Of a DNA stretch of 5,148 nucleotides, positions 1-5,148 are shown one piece after another; the stretch's first letter is position 1, and every line of letters starts with the position of its first letter. Below the pieces are notes generated by a model, which ran no database searches, was not told the DNA's origin, and saw only the letters and a program-made list of their open reading frames with translations. The stretch comes from Methylococcus sp. UBA6136 (GTDB lineage: Bacteria > Pseudomonadota > Gammaproteobacteria > Methylococcales > Methylococcaceae): positions 3,947 to 9,094 of the forward strand of contig DIVI01000092.1 of NCBI GenBank assembly GCA_002423305.1, read 5' to 3'. The position numbers and the translations under genes were made by a program.

Positions 1-2
1 CC

Positions 3-6
3 GGAG
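3..6 (+). promoter_or_regulatory. Ribosome binding site of the TerC-family gene
   Basis: GGAG lies 8 bases upstream of the ATG at 15. This is a normal Shine-Dalgarno placement and supports that start. The promoter and any leader, such as the manganese-sensing yybP-ykoY riboswitch that precedes some terC-like genes, would be outside the window and cannot be judged. Confidence 0.7.
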
Positions 7-14
7 ACCCACGG

Positions 15-767
15 ATGACTGCACTAACCCTTGATCCCGCGTTCTGGCTGAGCCTCGGCCAAATCATGCTGGTCAACATTGTGCTGTCCGGTGACAACGC
101 CGTGGTCATTGCCCTTGCCGCCCGGTCATTGCCGGAGACGCAGCGCAAGCTGGCCGTGTGCTGGGGCTCGGTCGCTGCGATTGGGATGCGCGTCATCCTG
201 ACCATCGTCGCGCTGGAGATGCTCAAGCTTTCGTACCTCAAAATGATCGGCAGCGTGTTGCTGTTCTGGATCGCCCTGAAGCTGCTCACCCCGGAGGAAT
301 CCGAGGGTGACGGCATCAAAAATCAGAGTACGCTGGCCGGCGCGATTCGCACTATTCTGATTGCCGACCTGGTGATGAGTCTCGACAACGTCCTGGCGGT
401 GGCCGCCGCCGCCAAGGGCGACAACCTCCTTTTGATGCTGGGACTGGGCATCAGCATCCCGCTGGTGATTTTCGGCAGCACCGTCATCCTGCGTCTAATG
501 GACCGCTTTCCGATCATCATCACCCTGGGTGCCGCGATTCTGGGGTATGTCGCCGGTGAAATGCTGGTGACCGAACCGGCCCTGGCCGACAACCCGCTGC
601 TGCGCGAGGACGGATGGCTGTATCGCGCTTTGCCGCTCGCGTCCGCGGCTCTGGTCATCGTGCTTGGGAAATGGATCTTCGGCCGCAAGCCCGAAACCGG
701 CCAGCCCGAACTGATTGAACTGGCGCGGGAGGACGAACAGCCCCGGCGCGACCGCCGCTCATCCTAA
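15..767 (+). CDS. TerC/YjbE-family integral membrane protein, probable metal (Mn2+) exporter
   Basis: A 250-residue polytopic inner-membrane protein of the TerC family. About seven hydrophobic segments can be read, near residues 10-34, 46-68, 72-91, 108-132, 137-159, 165-184 and 205-223, followed by a charged, Arg/Glu-rich cytoplasmic-type tail (224-250). The family hallmark is present twice: an acidic Asn motif in the first helix (SGDN, Asp27) and its counterpart in the second half (SLDN, Asp124). This reflects the internal duplication of the fold; these Asp residues are the expected metal ligands. Characterised relatives (E. coli Alx, Bacillus MeeF/MeeY) export Mn2+ or supply it to exported enzymes, while the name TerC comes from tellurite resistance operons. 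No other ter genes are nearby, so a tellurite role is not supported. Length is typical of the short YjbE-like branch. The start is supported by GGAG 8 bases upstream. The gene is followed after 12 bases by a universal stress protein gene, probably co-transcribed. Family assignment is firm; the metal substrate is inferred. Confidence 0.93.
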   Translation: MTALTLDPAFWLSLGQIMLVNIVLSGDNAVVIALAARSLPETQRKLAVCWGSVAAIGMRVILTIVALEMLKLSYLKMIGSVLLFWIALKLLTPEESEGDGIKNQSTLAGAIRTILIADLVMSLDNVLAVAAAAKGDNLLLMLGLGISIPLVIFGSTVILRLMDRFPIIITLGAAILGYVAGEMLVTEPALADNPLLREDGWLYRALPLASAALVIVLGKWIFGRKPETGQPELIELAREDEQPRRDRRSS

Positions 768-771
768 GGAG
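766..771 (+). promoter_or_regulatory. Strong ribosome binding site of the universal stress gene
   Basis: AAGGAG overlaps the TAA stop of the TerC gene (765-767) and sits 8 bases before the ATG at 780. A second purine stretch (AAGGA, 773-777) is too close to be the main site. Overlap of stop codon and Shine-Dalgarno suggests that ribosomes finishing the upstream gene may re-initiate here. Confidence 0.75.
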
Positions 772-779
772 TAAGGAAC

Positions 780-1205
780 ATGCTGAAATTACTGGTACCC
801 GTGGATGGTTCCGAGAACTCGACGCGACTCGCCGACTACCTGGTGAAATGGTTGGAACGGCTGGCGGAGCCAGCCGAGATCCACCTGATCAACGTCCAGC
901 CAGCCCTGCATGGCGAGATCGGCATGTTCATCAGCAAAGATCAGATCCGCGACTATCACCATGACGAGGGCACCAAGGCCCTGCAGGTTGCCCGAGGCAG
1001 ACTGGACCAAGCAGAAGTCCACTACACCTTCCATATCAGCGTGGGCGATCCGGCGGAAGTCATTGTTCAGTTCGCCACAGAACATCACTGCGATCAGATC
1101 GTCATGGGCACCCGCGGCATGGGCAAGTTCGCCTCCCTTCTCCTCGGCTCGGTCGCCTCCAAGGTCATTCAGTTGGCCGATATCCCGGTGATGCTGATCA
1201 AATAA
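780..1205 (+). CDS. UspA-type universal stress protein, single domain, nucleotide-binding type
   Basis: A 141-residue cytoplasmic protein with one complete Usp domain, the usual size for the family. It begins with the beta-1 strand and conserved aspartate (LLVPVDGS, Asp9). Near the C-terminus it has the ATP-binding motif G-x2-G-x9-G-S (Gly110, Gly113, Gly123, Ser124). It ends with the typical last strand after a conserved Pro (DIPVMLIK). The intact glycine motif places it with the ATP-binding Usp proteins (MJ0577-like) rather than the non-binding UspA branch. Such proteins are usually dimers that accumulate under starvation, redox or envelope stress; their molecular targets are mostly unknown. 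It follows the TerC-family gene by 12 bases with a strong ribosome binding site, so a shared stress or metal response is plausible but inferred. It ends 18 bases from the stop codon of the convergent permease gene. Confidence 0.95.
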   Translation: MLKLLVPVDGSENSTRLADYLVKWLERLAEPAEIHLINVQPALHGEIGMFISKDQIRDYHHDEGTKALQVARGRLDQAEVHYTFHISVGDPAEVIVQFATEHHCDQIVMGTRGMGKFASLLLGSVASKVIQLADIPVMLIK

Positions 1206-1223
1206 TCCGCAGAAATATTCCGC
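1206..1223. other. Short convergent intergenic junction
   Basis: Only 18 bases separate the UspA stop (plus strand) from the permease stop (minus strand). Within it, 1209-1223 read on the minus strand can fold into a 6-pair stem (one G-U) with an AUA loop. It is short, AT-rich in the middle and not followed by a real U-tract, so it is at best a weak terminator. Both transcripts probably run into the opposite gene before ending. Confidence 0.5.
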
Positions 1224-2447
1224 TTACTGATACCGCAAAGCCTCGATCGGTCTTAACTGAGCAGCCTTGCGGGCCGGATAGAACCCGAAAAAAATCCCCA
1301 CGGCCGCCGCGACACTGAACGACAGCAGGATCGACCACAAGGTCACAACCACCGGCATACCGACAAACTCCGCGACCATCCAGGCGCAGCCGATGCCCAG
1401 CCCCACGCCGATCAGGCTACCCGCCAGGGAAATGATCAGCGCCTCAACCAGAAACTGATACAGCACGTTGCGCCGCCGGGCACCGATCGCCATGCGGATA
1501 CCGATTTCACGGGTGCGCTCGGTCACGGACACCAGCATGATGTTCATGATGCCGATACCGCCAACCAGCAGGGAAATGCCGGCGATGGCGCCGAGCATCA
1601 TGGACATGGCCTTGGTCGCCGTCGCTGCGGTGGCCGCCAGAGCGGTCAGGTTGCGCACGGTGAAATCGTCATCCTGGCCCTCGCGAATATGATGCCGCTG
1701 CCGCAATAGCTCGTTGATCTGTTCCTCGGCTTTATCCATGACCTCCGCCGATAACGCCTTGGCCATCATGAAGCGCACCATGCCGGGAAACTGGTTGCCG
1801 AACAGCTGACGTTGCGCGGTCGTCAACGGTACCAGCGCGGTATCGTCCTGATCACGGCCATCCAGACTCTGCCCCTTGGCCGCCAGCACCCCAACCACCA
1901 GGAACGGACTGTTCTTGATCCGCACGGTTTTCCCGACGGGATCTTCGTTACCGAACAGATTACTGACCACCGTCTGCCCCAGCACCACAACTCGCGTCGC
2001 AGAACGCACGTCGTTGTCGGTAAATCCGGTACCGGCCACCGTCGGCCAGTCGCGTATCTCGAAGATGGGCGGCGTGGTGCCGGCGATCATCGTCGTCCAG
2101 TTGTTGGGCCCGTAAATCATCTGGGCATTGTTGGATGAAATCGGCGCGACAGCCGCGATGGAGGGCAATTCCGCCAGCGCATCCGCATCGCTGGCCGTCA
2201 GCGTCGGTATCGTGCCGCCGCCCATGCGCACCCCCCCCGAGGTGGAGGCGCCAGACAGAACAATGAACAGGTTGCTGCCCATGGACGCGATGGATTCCGT
2301 CACCATAGTCTGGGCGCCCTGCCCCACGGCCAGCATCAACACCACGGCACCCACCCCGATGATCATGCCGAGCATGGTCAGCGCCGTCCGCAGGCGGTTG
2401 GCGCCCATGGCCTGCAGGGCTTCCTCAAAGGTATCACCCAGCGTCAT
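1224..2447 (-). CDS. MacB/FtsX-type ABC transporter permease
   Basis: A 407-residue inner-membrane permease of the MacB (type VII, mechanotransmission) ABC family, without a fused ATPase domain. Order of parts: a short amphipathic N-terminus, TM1 (about 22-44), a large periplasmic domain (about 45-282), then TM2 (283-307), TM3 (334-357) and TM4 (368-391). Family signatures are clear: SALTMLGMIIGV-like TM1 (here TALTMLGMIIGVGAVV), the cytoplasmic ERTREIGIRMAIGARRRNV segment after TM2 that contacts the ATPase, and the C-terminal PARKAAQLRPIEALRYQ. The reading frame is open back to an ATG at 2531, but homologues start at the MTLGDTFEEAL position. I therefore chose the ATG at 2445-2447, which gives a 14-base overlap with the upstream ATPase gene, typical of translational coupling. 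No strong Shine-Dalgarno is visible before it. Substrates of relatives include macrolides, peptides, siderophores and lipoproteins; the substrate here cannot be told. A run of eight G (coding strand) encodes Gly71-Gly72 in the periplasmic domain. Confidence 0.93.
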   Translation of the reverse strand: MTLGDTFEEALQAMGANRLRTALTMLGMIIGVGAVVLMLAVGQGAQTMVTESIASMGSNLFIVLSGASTSGGVRMGGGTIPTLTASDADALAELPSIAAVAPISSNNAQMIYGPNNWTTMIAGTTPPIFEIRDWPTVAGTGFTDNDVRSATRVVVLGQTVVSNLFGNEDPVGKTVRIKNSPFLVVGVLAAKGQSLDGRDQDDTALVPLTTAQRQLFGNQFPGMVRFMMAKALSAEVMDKAEEQINELLRQRHHIREGQDDDFTVRNLTALAATAATATKAMSMMLGAIAGISLLVGGIGIMNIMLVSVTERTREIGIRMAIGARRRNVLYQFLVEALIISLAGSLIGVGLGIGCAWMVAEFVGMPVVVTLWSILLSFSVAAAVGIFFGFYPARKAAQLRPIEALRYQ

Positions 2448-3153
2448 GGTGAACGTTCTTGAGAATGCCGGCGATGCGACCATCGACGATGGACATGATC
2501 CGGTTGGCATGGCGGGCGACATCGGCTTCATGTGTGACCAGCACGATCGTCAGCCCCTGCCGGTTGAGTTCCTCAAACAGCGCGAGAATGTCCTCGCTGG
2601 TCTGGGTATCGAGGTTGCCGGTGGGTTCGTCCGCCAGAATCAGCTTGGGCGAGTTGGCGAGGGCGCGGGCGATAGCCACCCGCTGTTGCTGGCCGCCGGA
2701 TAATTGATTGGGCCGACTATTGACCCGATCCCCCAGACCAACCCGCTGCAGAATCTGCTGGGCAATAGCCTCGCGCCGGGATCGCCTGACGCCGCCATAG
2801 AGCAGCGGCAAGGCCACATTGTCGAGAATGTTCTTCCTCGGCAACAGGTTGAAGCCTTGAAACACAAAACCAATCAGCCGGTTGCGCAAGTCGGCCAGTT
2901 CATCCGCCCCCAGTCCCGCCGTGTCGGTGCCATTGAGCAGATAGTGACCGGAACTCGGCACATCGAGGCACCCAAGAATATTCATCAGGGTCGACTTGCC
3001 AGAACCCGATGGCCCCATGATGGCGAGAAAATCACCCGCCTCGATCTTGAAATTGAGGCCATGCAGCACTTCAAAGGTCTCGCCATTGCCAAGCGCATAA
3101 TCTTTTTTCAAGCCGCTGGCCTGAATGAGGGCCGCAGCTATCTCAGATGACAT
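2434..3153 (-). CDS. MacB/LolD-type ABC transporter ATP-binding protein
   Basis: A 239-residue cytoplasmic ATPase with all catalytic motifs intact: Walker A GPSGSGKST (47-55), Q-loop Gln99 in FVFQGFNLLPR, ABC signature LSGGQQQRVA (151-160), Walker B LILADEP with Asp175 and catalytic Glu176, D-loop GNLD (179-182), and switch His208 (LVTHE). The Q-loop context FQGFNLLP and the signature LSGGQQQRVAIARAL are characteristic of the MacB/LolD/FtsE group, which drives conformational work in the periplasm rather than ordinary solute import. It pairs with the overlapping permease gene downstream (14-base overlap), and the two would form a dimer-of-dimers complex. The start ATG at 3151-3153 gives an N-terminus of normal length; the bases before it carry no good Shine-Dalgarno, so translation may depend partly on upstream genes. 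It lies 39 bases after the DUF1501 gene on the same strand. Family assignment is certain; the exact transported substrate is unknown. Confidence 0.96.
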   Translation of the reverse strand: MSSEIAAALIQASGLKKDYALGNGETFEVLHGLNFKIEAGDFLAIMGPSGSGKSTLMNILGCLDVPSSGHYLLNGTDTAGLGADELADLRNRLIGFVFQGFNLLPRKNILDNVALPLLYGGVRRSRREAIAQQILQRVGLGDRVNSRPNQLSGGQQQRVAIARALANSPKLILADEPTGNLDTQTSEDILALFEELNRQGLTIVLVTHEADVARHANRIMSIVDGRIAGILKNVHHDAG

Positions 3154-3192
3154 GCCGTGACACCAGGCTGTCGAATCAATAAGCCGAGTTCA

Positions 3193-4548
3193 TCATGAAG
3201 CCATAAAACCCAGATCAGTTCGAGATGCATCGAAATTGCCGATATTCGGGAAAAGGGCCGACAGATCCCCCGCGCCAAACCACCGCGCCAACTGCGCCCC
3301 GTATTCATCGACCGAGGTCGTCGGTATCCAGCGACCTTCAGAGTCTGCATCATCATCCCCACCGGGAATGAGGCTGGGGTAACGGCCATACAGGTCCCCC
3401 CCATTGACGGCCCCCCCCACCAGCAAGTGATGGCTGCCCCACCCATGGTCGGAGCCGCCCCCTGCGGACGGTTTGAATGTGCGTCCAAAGTCGGAGAGGG
3501 TAAAGCTGGTCACCGCCTGCTCGACATCCAATTCCACCGTGGCGGCATGGAAGGCCGACAGCGCAGCATCCAGCGTCGCAAGCAGGCTGGCCTGGGTCGA
3601 CAACTGGTTGGCATGGGTATCGAATCCACCCAGCGAGCAGTAAAAAATCTGCCGCCTTAACCCCAGAACATCGCGCAGGGCAATCATACGGGCGACCGTC
3701 TGCAGCTGCTTGCCCAGGGAACTGGTGGGGAACACCGTGCTCAGGGCAGGCAGGGAATCCATCGCCGAATTCAAGATACTCAGATTGTCGATCGCGGCTC
3801 CGGTGATACGATTCTTCGCCTGGATCAGGGCACTTCGGCCAACATCCAGGGATTCGATCTTGCGCAATGCCTCATACCGGGACTTTGAAGCCGCCGAGGT
3901 GCCAAAACCCCTGAGACTCGAAGACCCCGGAGCAATCACGCCAGCCGCCAGCCCCGTCGTGAACAGATTGACGCCCGACAGGGAAGCCAGCATGGGAAAG
4001 CTCGTTTCCCCATTGAACCGGGACCCATTGGCATCGGCTAGTCGTCCGCCCCAGCCACTGGGTCGAGCAACGGACCCGCCCGATCCCGCCTGCCACTGCA
4101 GCACCTGATCCAGATGGGAAAAGAGATTCGGGGGCCGTCCCTGGCCCGCGCGATACTGAACACGAGTCAGCGGTTGTTGCAGTGTGCCGACATTACACAG
4201 CAGGCCAGCCCGTCCCGAGTCGTAGAGACCCTGGAGTCCCTTCAGGCTCGGGTGCAGGCCGAAGTTGCGCCCACCCTGACTGGCCGACATGATCGGCCAC
4301 CAGCTTTTTTGCGGAATATTGATGCCGGAATTACTCCCGCGAACGGCCTCATATTGGGCATAACCCTCGTCATCCAGGGGAATCAGGAGGTTGTTGCCAT
4401 CGTTGCCACCATTTAGAAAAAGACAGACCAGCGCCTTGTAGTCTGCGGGAGGGGTCTGGGCATATCCGGCTCGACTCAATGCACTGAGCAGCGCCGATCC
4501 GGTCAATGCGGCTCCGGTCCGTTGTATGAAATGTCTGCGTGTCAGCAT
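3193..4548 (-). CDS. DUF1501 family protein with Tat signal peptide
   Basis: A 451-residue exported protein of the DUF1501 family, which belongs to the alkaline phosphatase/sulfatase-like superfamily. Its function is not established. The N-terminus is a twin-arginine signal: TRRHFIQ (residues 3-8 and following), a hydrophobic stretch about 12-24, and a likely cleavage after Ala30 (AGYA/QTPP), so the protein should be exported folded. Family motifs in order: LFLNGGNDGNNLLIPL (43-58), NLFSH (141-145), GGFDTH (307-312), SDFGRT (352-357), GGSDHGWGSHHLLVGG (364-379), GRYP (388-391). Asp310, His312, Asp353, Asp367 and His368 are candidate metal ligands by analogy with the superfamily; this is inference. 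The frame is open to 4623, but the ATG at 4546-4548 is chosen because it puts the Tat motif at the N-terminus and has AGAGG 7 bases upstream. It is 4 bases from the stop of the DUF1800 gene, its usual partner. Two long G-tracts (8 and 7 G) encode the Gly-rich part around residues 378-384. Confidence 0.93.
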   Translation of the reverse strand: MLTRRHFIQRTGAALTGSALLSALSRAGYAQTPPADYKALVCLFLNGGNDGNNLLIPLDDEGYAQYEAVRGSNSGINIPQKSWWPIMSASQGGRNFGLHPSLKGLQGLYDSGRAGLLCNVGTLQQPLTRVQYRAGQGRPPNLFSHLDQVLQWQAGSGGSVARPSGWGGRLADANGSRFNGETSFPMLASLSGVNLFTTGLAAGVIAPGSSSLRGFGTSAASKSRYEALRKIESLDVGRSALIQAKNRITGAAIDNLSILNSAMDSLPALSTVFPTSSLGKQLQTVARMIALRDVLGLRRQIFYCSLGGFDTHANQLSTQASLLATLDAALSAFHAATVELDVEQAVTSFTLSDFGRTFKPSAGGGSDHGWGSHHLLVGGAVNGGDLYGRYPSLIPGGDDDADSEGRWIPTTSVDEYGAQLARWFGAGDLSALFPNIGNFDASRTDLGFMAS

Positions 4549-4552
4549 GGCA

Positions 4553-5148
4553 CTACCTCTGTATTTGATAGGCCGCCGAAGTGGCAACCAGATAGAGTGC
4601 GGTTTTGGCGCGGTCCTTGGCATTGCTGCACTCGGTCTGACCGGTCTTTATGGAACACGTCAGGCTGCCGGCAATGATTGATTTCATGGCAGCCGGCATC
4701 GAGCCATGCAGCAGATTGGCGTTGAGGTATTCCAGCAGGGGACCGGAATCTTTCTGTGCCCCCAAGGGCTCCAGCCGCGCCCAGCTGATTTCCGTTCCCG
4801 TTGCCGGAGTTGCTGAATTGATCCGCGAGTAGACCAGCGTGTTGACCAGATTATGGCGTGACACCGTCGCGGAACTCGATTCGATACCAAACTCCGGACC
4901 CTGCAGGGTAATGCCAGGAACCTGGTAGGGGCGCGGGTAATAACTGAAGACCGAAGGCGCATAGAAAATATCCTGTCCCATGGCCTTGGTCTGATTGGCC
5001 AGAATGCCATCGCTGCTTGCCTCCAATCCGCGTAACAAGCCGGTCAGAAACAGGACCGGCTCACGCAACCGGCCATAGCTGACTGGCTTGGCCGCAGCGC
5101 CGCGCGCCTCGGAGTCGAGCAAGACGGCTCTTACCGTCGCGAACAAAT
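4553..5148 (-). CDS. DUF1800 family protein, C-terminal part (cut by window edge)
   Basis: The last 197 codons of a DUF1800 protein; full-length members are usually around 450 to 600 residues, so over half lies beyond the window. The frame is still open at the right edge, and the TTG at 5144-5146 is an internal leucine, not a start: the segment LFATVRAVLLDSEAR is a normal internal family motif. Further family landmarks: LREPVLFLTGLLRGL (27-41 of the visible part), MGQDIFYAPSVFSYYPRPY (56-74), GPEFGI (83-88), and a C-terminal part with LLHGSMPAAM and ALYLVATSAAYQIQR. Two cysteines (164 and 173 of the visible part), nine residues apart, might form a disulfide if the protein is exported. DUF1800 proteins are commonly encoded next to DUF1501 proteins, as here, with a 4-base gap; the pair is thought to act together in the envelope, but the role is unknown. 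Family assignment is strong despite truncation. Confidence 0.9.
   Translation of the reverse strand, partial: LFATVRAVLLDSEARGAAAKPVSYGRLREPVLFLTGLLRGLEASSDGILANQTKAMGQDIFYAPSVFSYYPRPYQVPGITLQGPEFGIESSSATVSRHNLVNTLVYSRINSATPATGTEISWARLEPLGAQKDSGPLLEYLNANLLHGSMPAAMKSIIAGSLTCSIKTGQTECSNAKDRAKTALYLVATSAAYQIQR
4556..4560 (-). promoter_or_regulatory. Ribosome binding site deciding the DUF1501 start
   Basis: On the minus strand AGAGG lies inside the last codons of the DUF1800 gene, directly before its TAG stop (4553-4555) and 7 bases before the ATG at 4548. It decides the choice of this start over the longer open frame and implies translational coupling of the two genes. Confidence 0.7.

Noticed and set aside
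323..688. 121-codon minus-strand open frame opposite the TerC gene
   Set aside because: Arg/Ser-rich antisense translation of transmembrane coding sequence; no sign of a real protein.
1..767. Tellurite resistance operon
   Set aside because: Only a TerC-family gene is present, with no TerD/TerZ/TerA-type neighbours; TerC homologues of this type are more generally metal exporters.
1263..1312. Run of seven A near 1289-1295 beside a GC-rich segment, resembling a terminator
   Set aside because: Read on the minus strand the T-run comes before the GC-rich part, not after it, and it encodes conserved Phe residues of the permease (FFGFYPARK). On the plus strand it is an A-run, not a U-tract.
2128..2703. 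191-codon plus-strand open frame opposite the permease and ATPase genes
   Set aside because: It lies antisense across two well-supported genes, has low-complexity Met/Ala/Ser/Pro composition in its first half and no recognisable domain. It is an expected shadow in GC-rich coding DNA.
2704..3150. 148-codon plus-strand open frame opposite the ATPase gene
   Set aside because: Fully antisense to an ATPase with all motifs intact; no family features and no good ribosome binding site.
3710..4416. Two plus-strand open frames (132 and 100 codons) opposite the DUF1501 gene
   Set aside because: Antisense shadows; composition rich in Arg/Pro/Ala, no motif, no credible start context.
5144..5146. TTG as a possible start of a short 197-residue gene
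   Set aside because: The frame remains open at the window edge and the sequence at this point matches the interior of DUF1800 proteins, so the gene begins outside the window.

Overview
The window is a gene-dense, GC-rich (by eye about 60%) bacterial segment. It carries parts of two oppositely oriented transcription units that converge near position 1215. The envelope-type proteins (a MacB-type ABC permease, a Tat-exported DUF1501 protein with a DUF1800 partner, a TerC-family membrane protein) and the codon use fit a Gram-negative proteobacterium, most likely beta- or gammaproteobacterial. This placement is inference: no rRNA or other phylogenetic marker is present.

Left part, plus strand (1-1205): a TerC/YjbE-family integral membrane protein, probably a metal (Mn2+) exporter, is followed 12 bases later by a small UspA-type universal stress protein with a strong ribosome binding site. 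The two look like a small operon. Its promoter and any riboswitch lie upstream of the window.

Right part, minus strand (5148 down to 1224): four genes are packed head to tail. They are the C-terminal part of a DUF1800 protein (cut by the window edge), a DUF1501 protein with a Tat signal peptide, a MacB/LolD-type ABC ATPase, and its MacB/FtsX-type permease. DUF1800 to DUF1501 are 4 bases apart, DUF1501 to ATPase 39 bases apart, and the ATPase and permease overlap by 14 bases, so one transcript is likely. The ATPase and permease should form a mechanotransmission-type ABC complex in the inner membrane. DUF1800/DUF1501 are a recurrent pair of exported or envelope proteins of unknown function. No periplasmic adaptor (MacA-like) gene lies next to the ABC genes in the window; the DUF1800/DUF1501 pair occupies that place instead.

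The two units meet tail to tail with only 18 bases between the stop codons, and no convincing intrinsic terminator is visible. There is no stretch of 300 bases or more without a gene, and I see no tRNA, rRNA, CRISPR, insertion sequence or attachment site. No clearly novel system is evident. The points most worth a second look are the DUF1800-DUF1501-ABC linkage, the intact metal-ligand-like residues of the DUF1501 protein, and three long G-tracts (7 to 8 G) inside the permease and DUF1501 coding strands.
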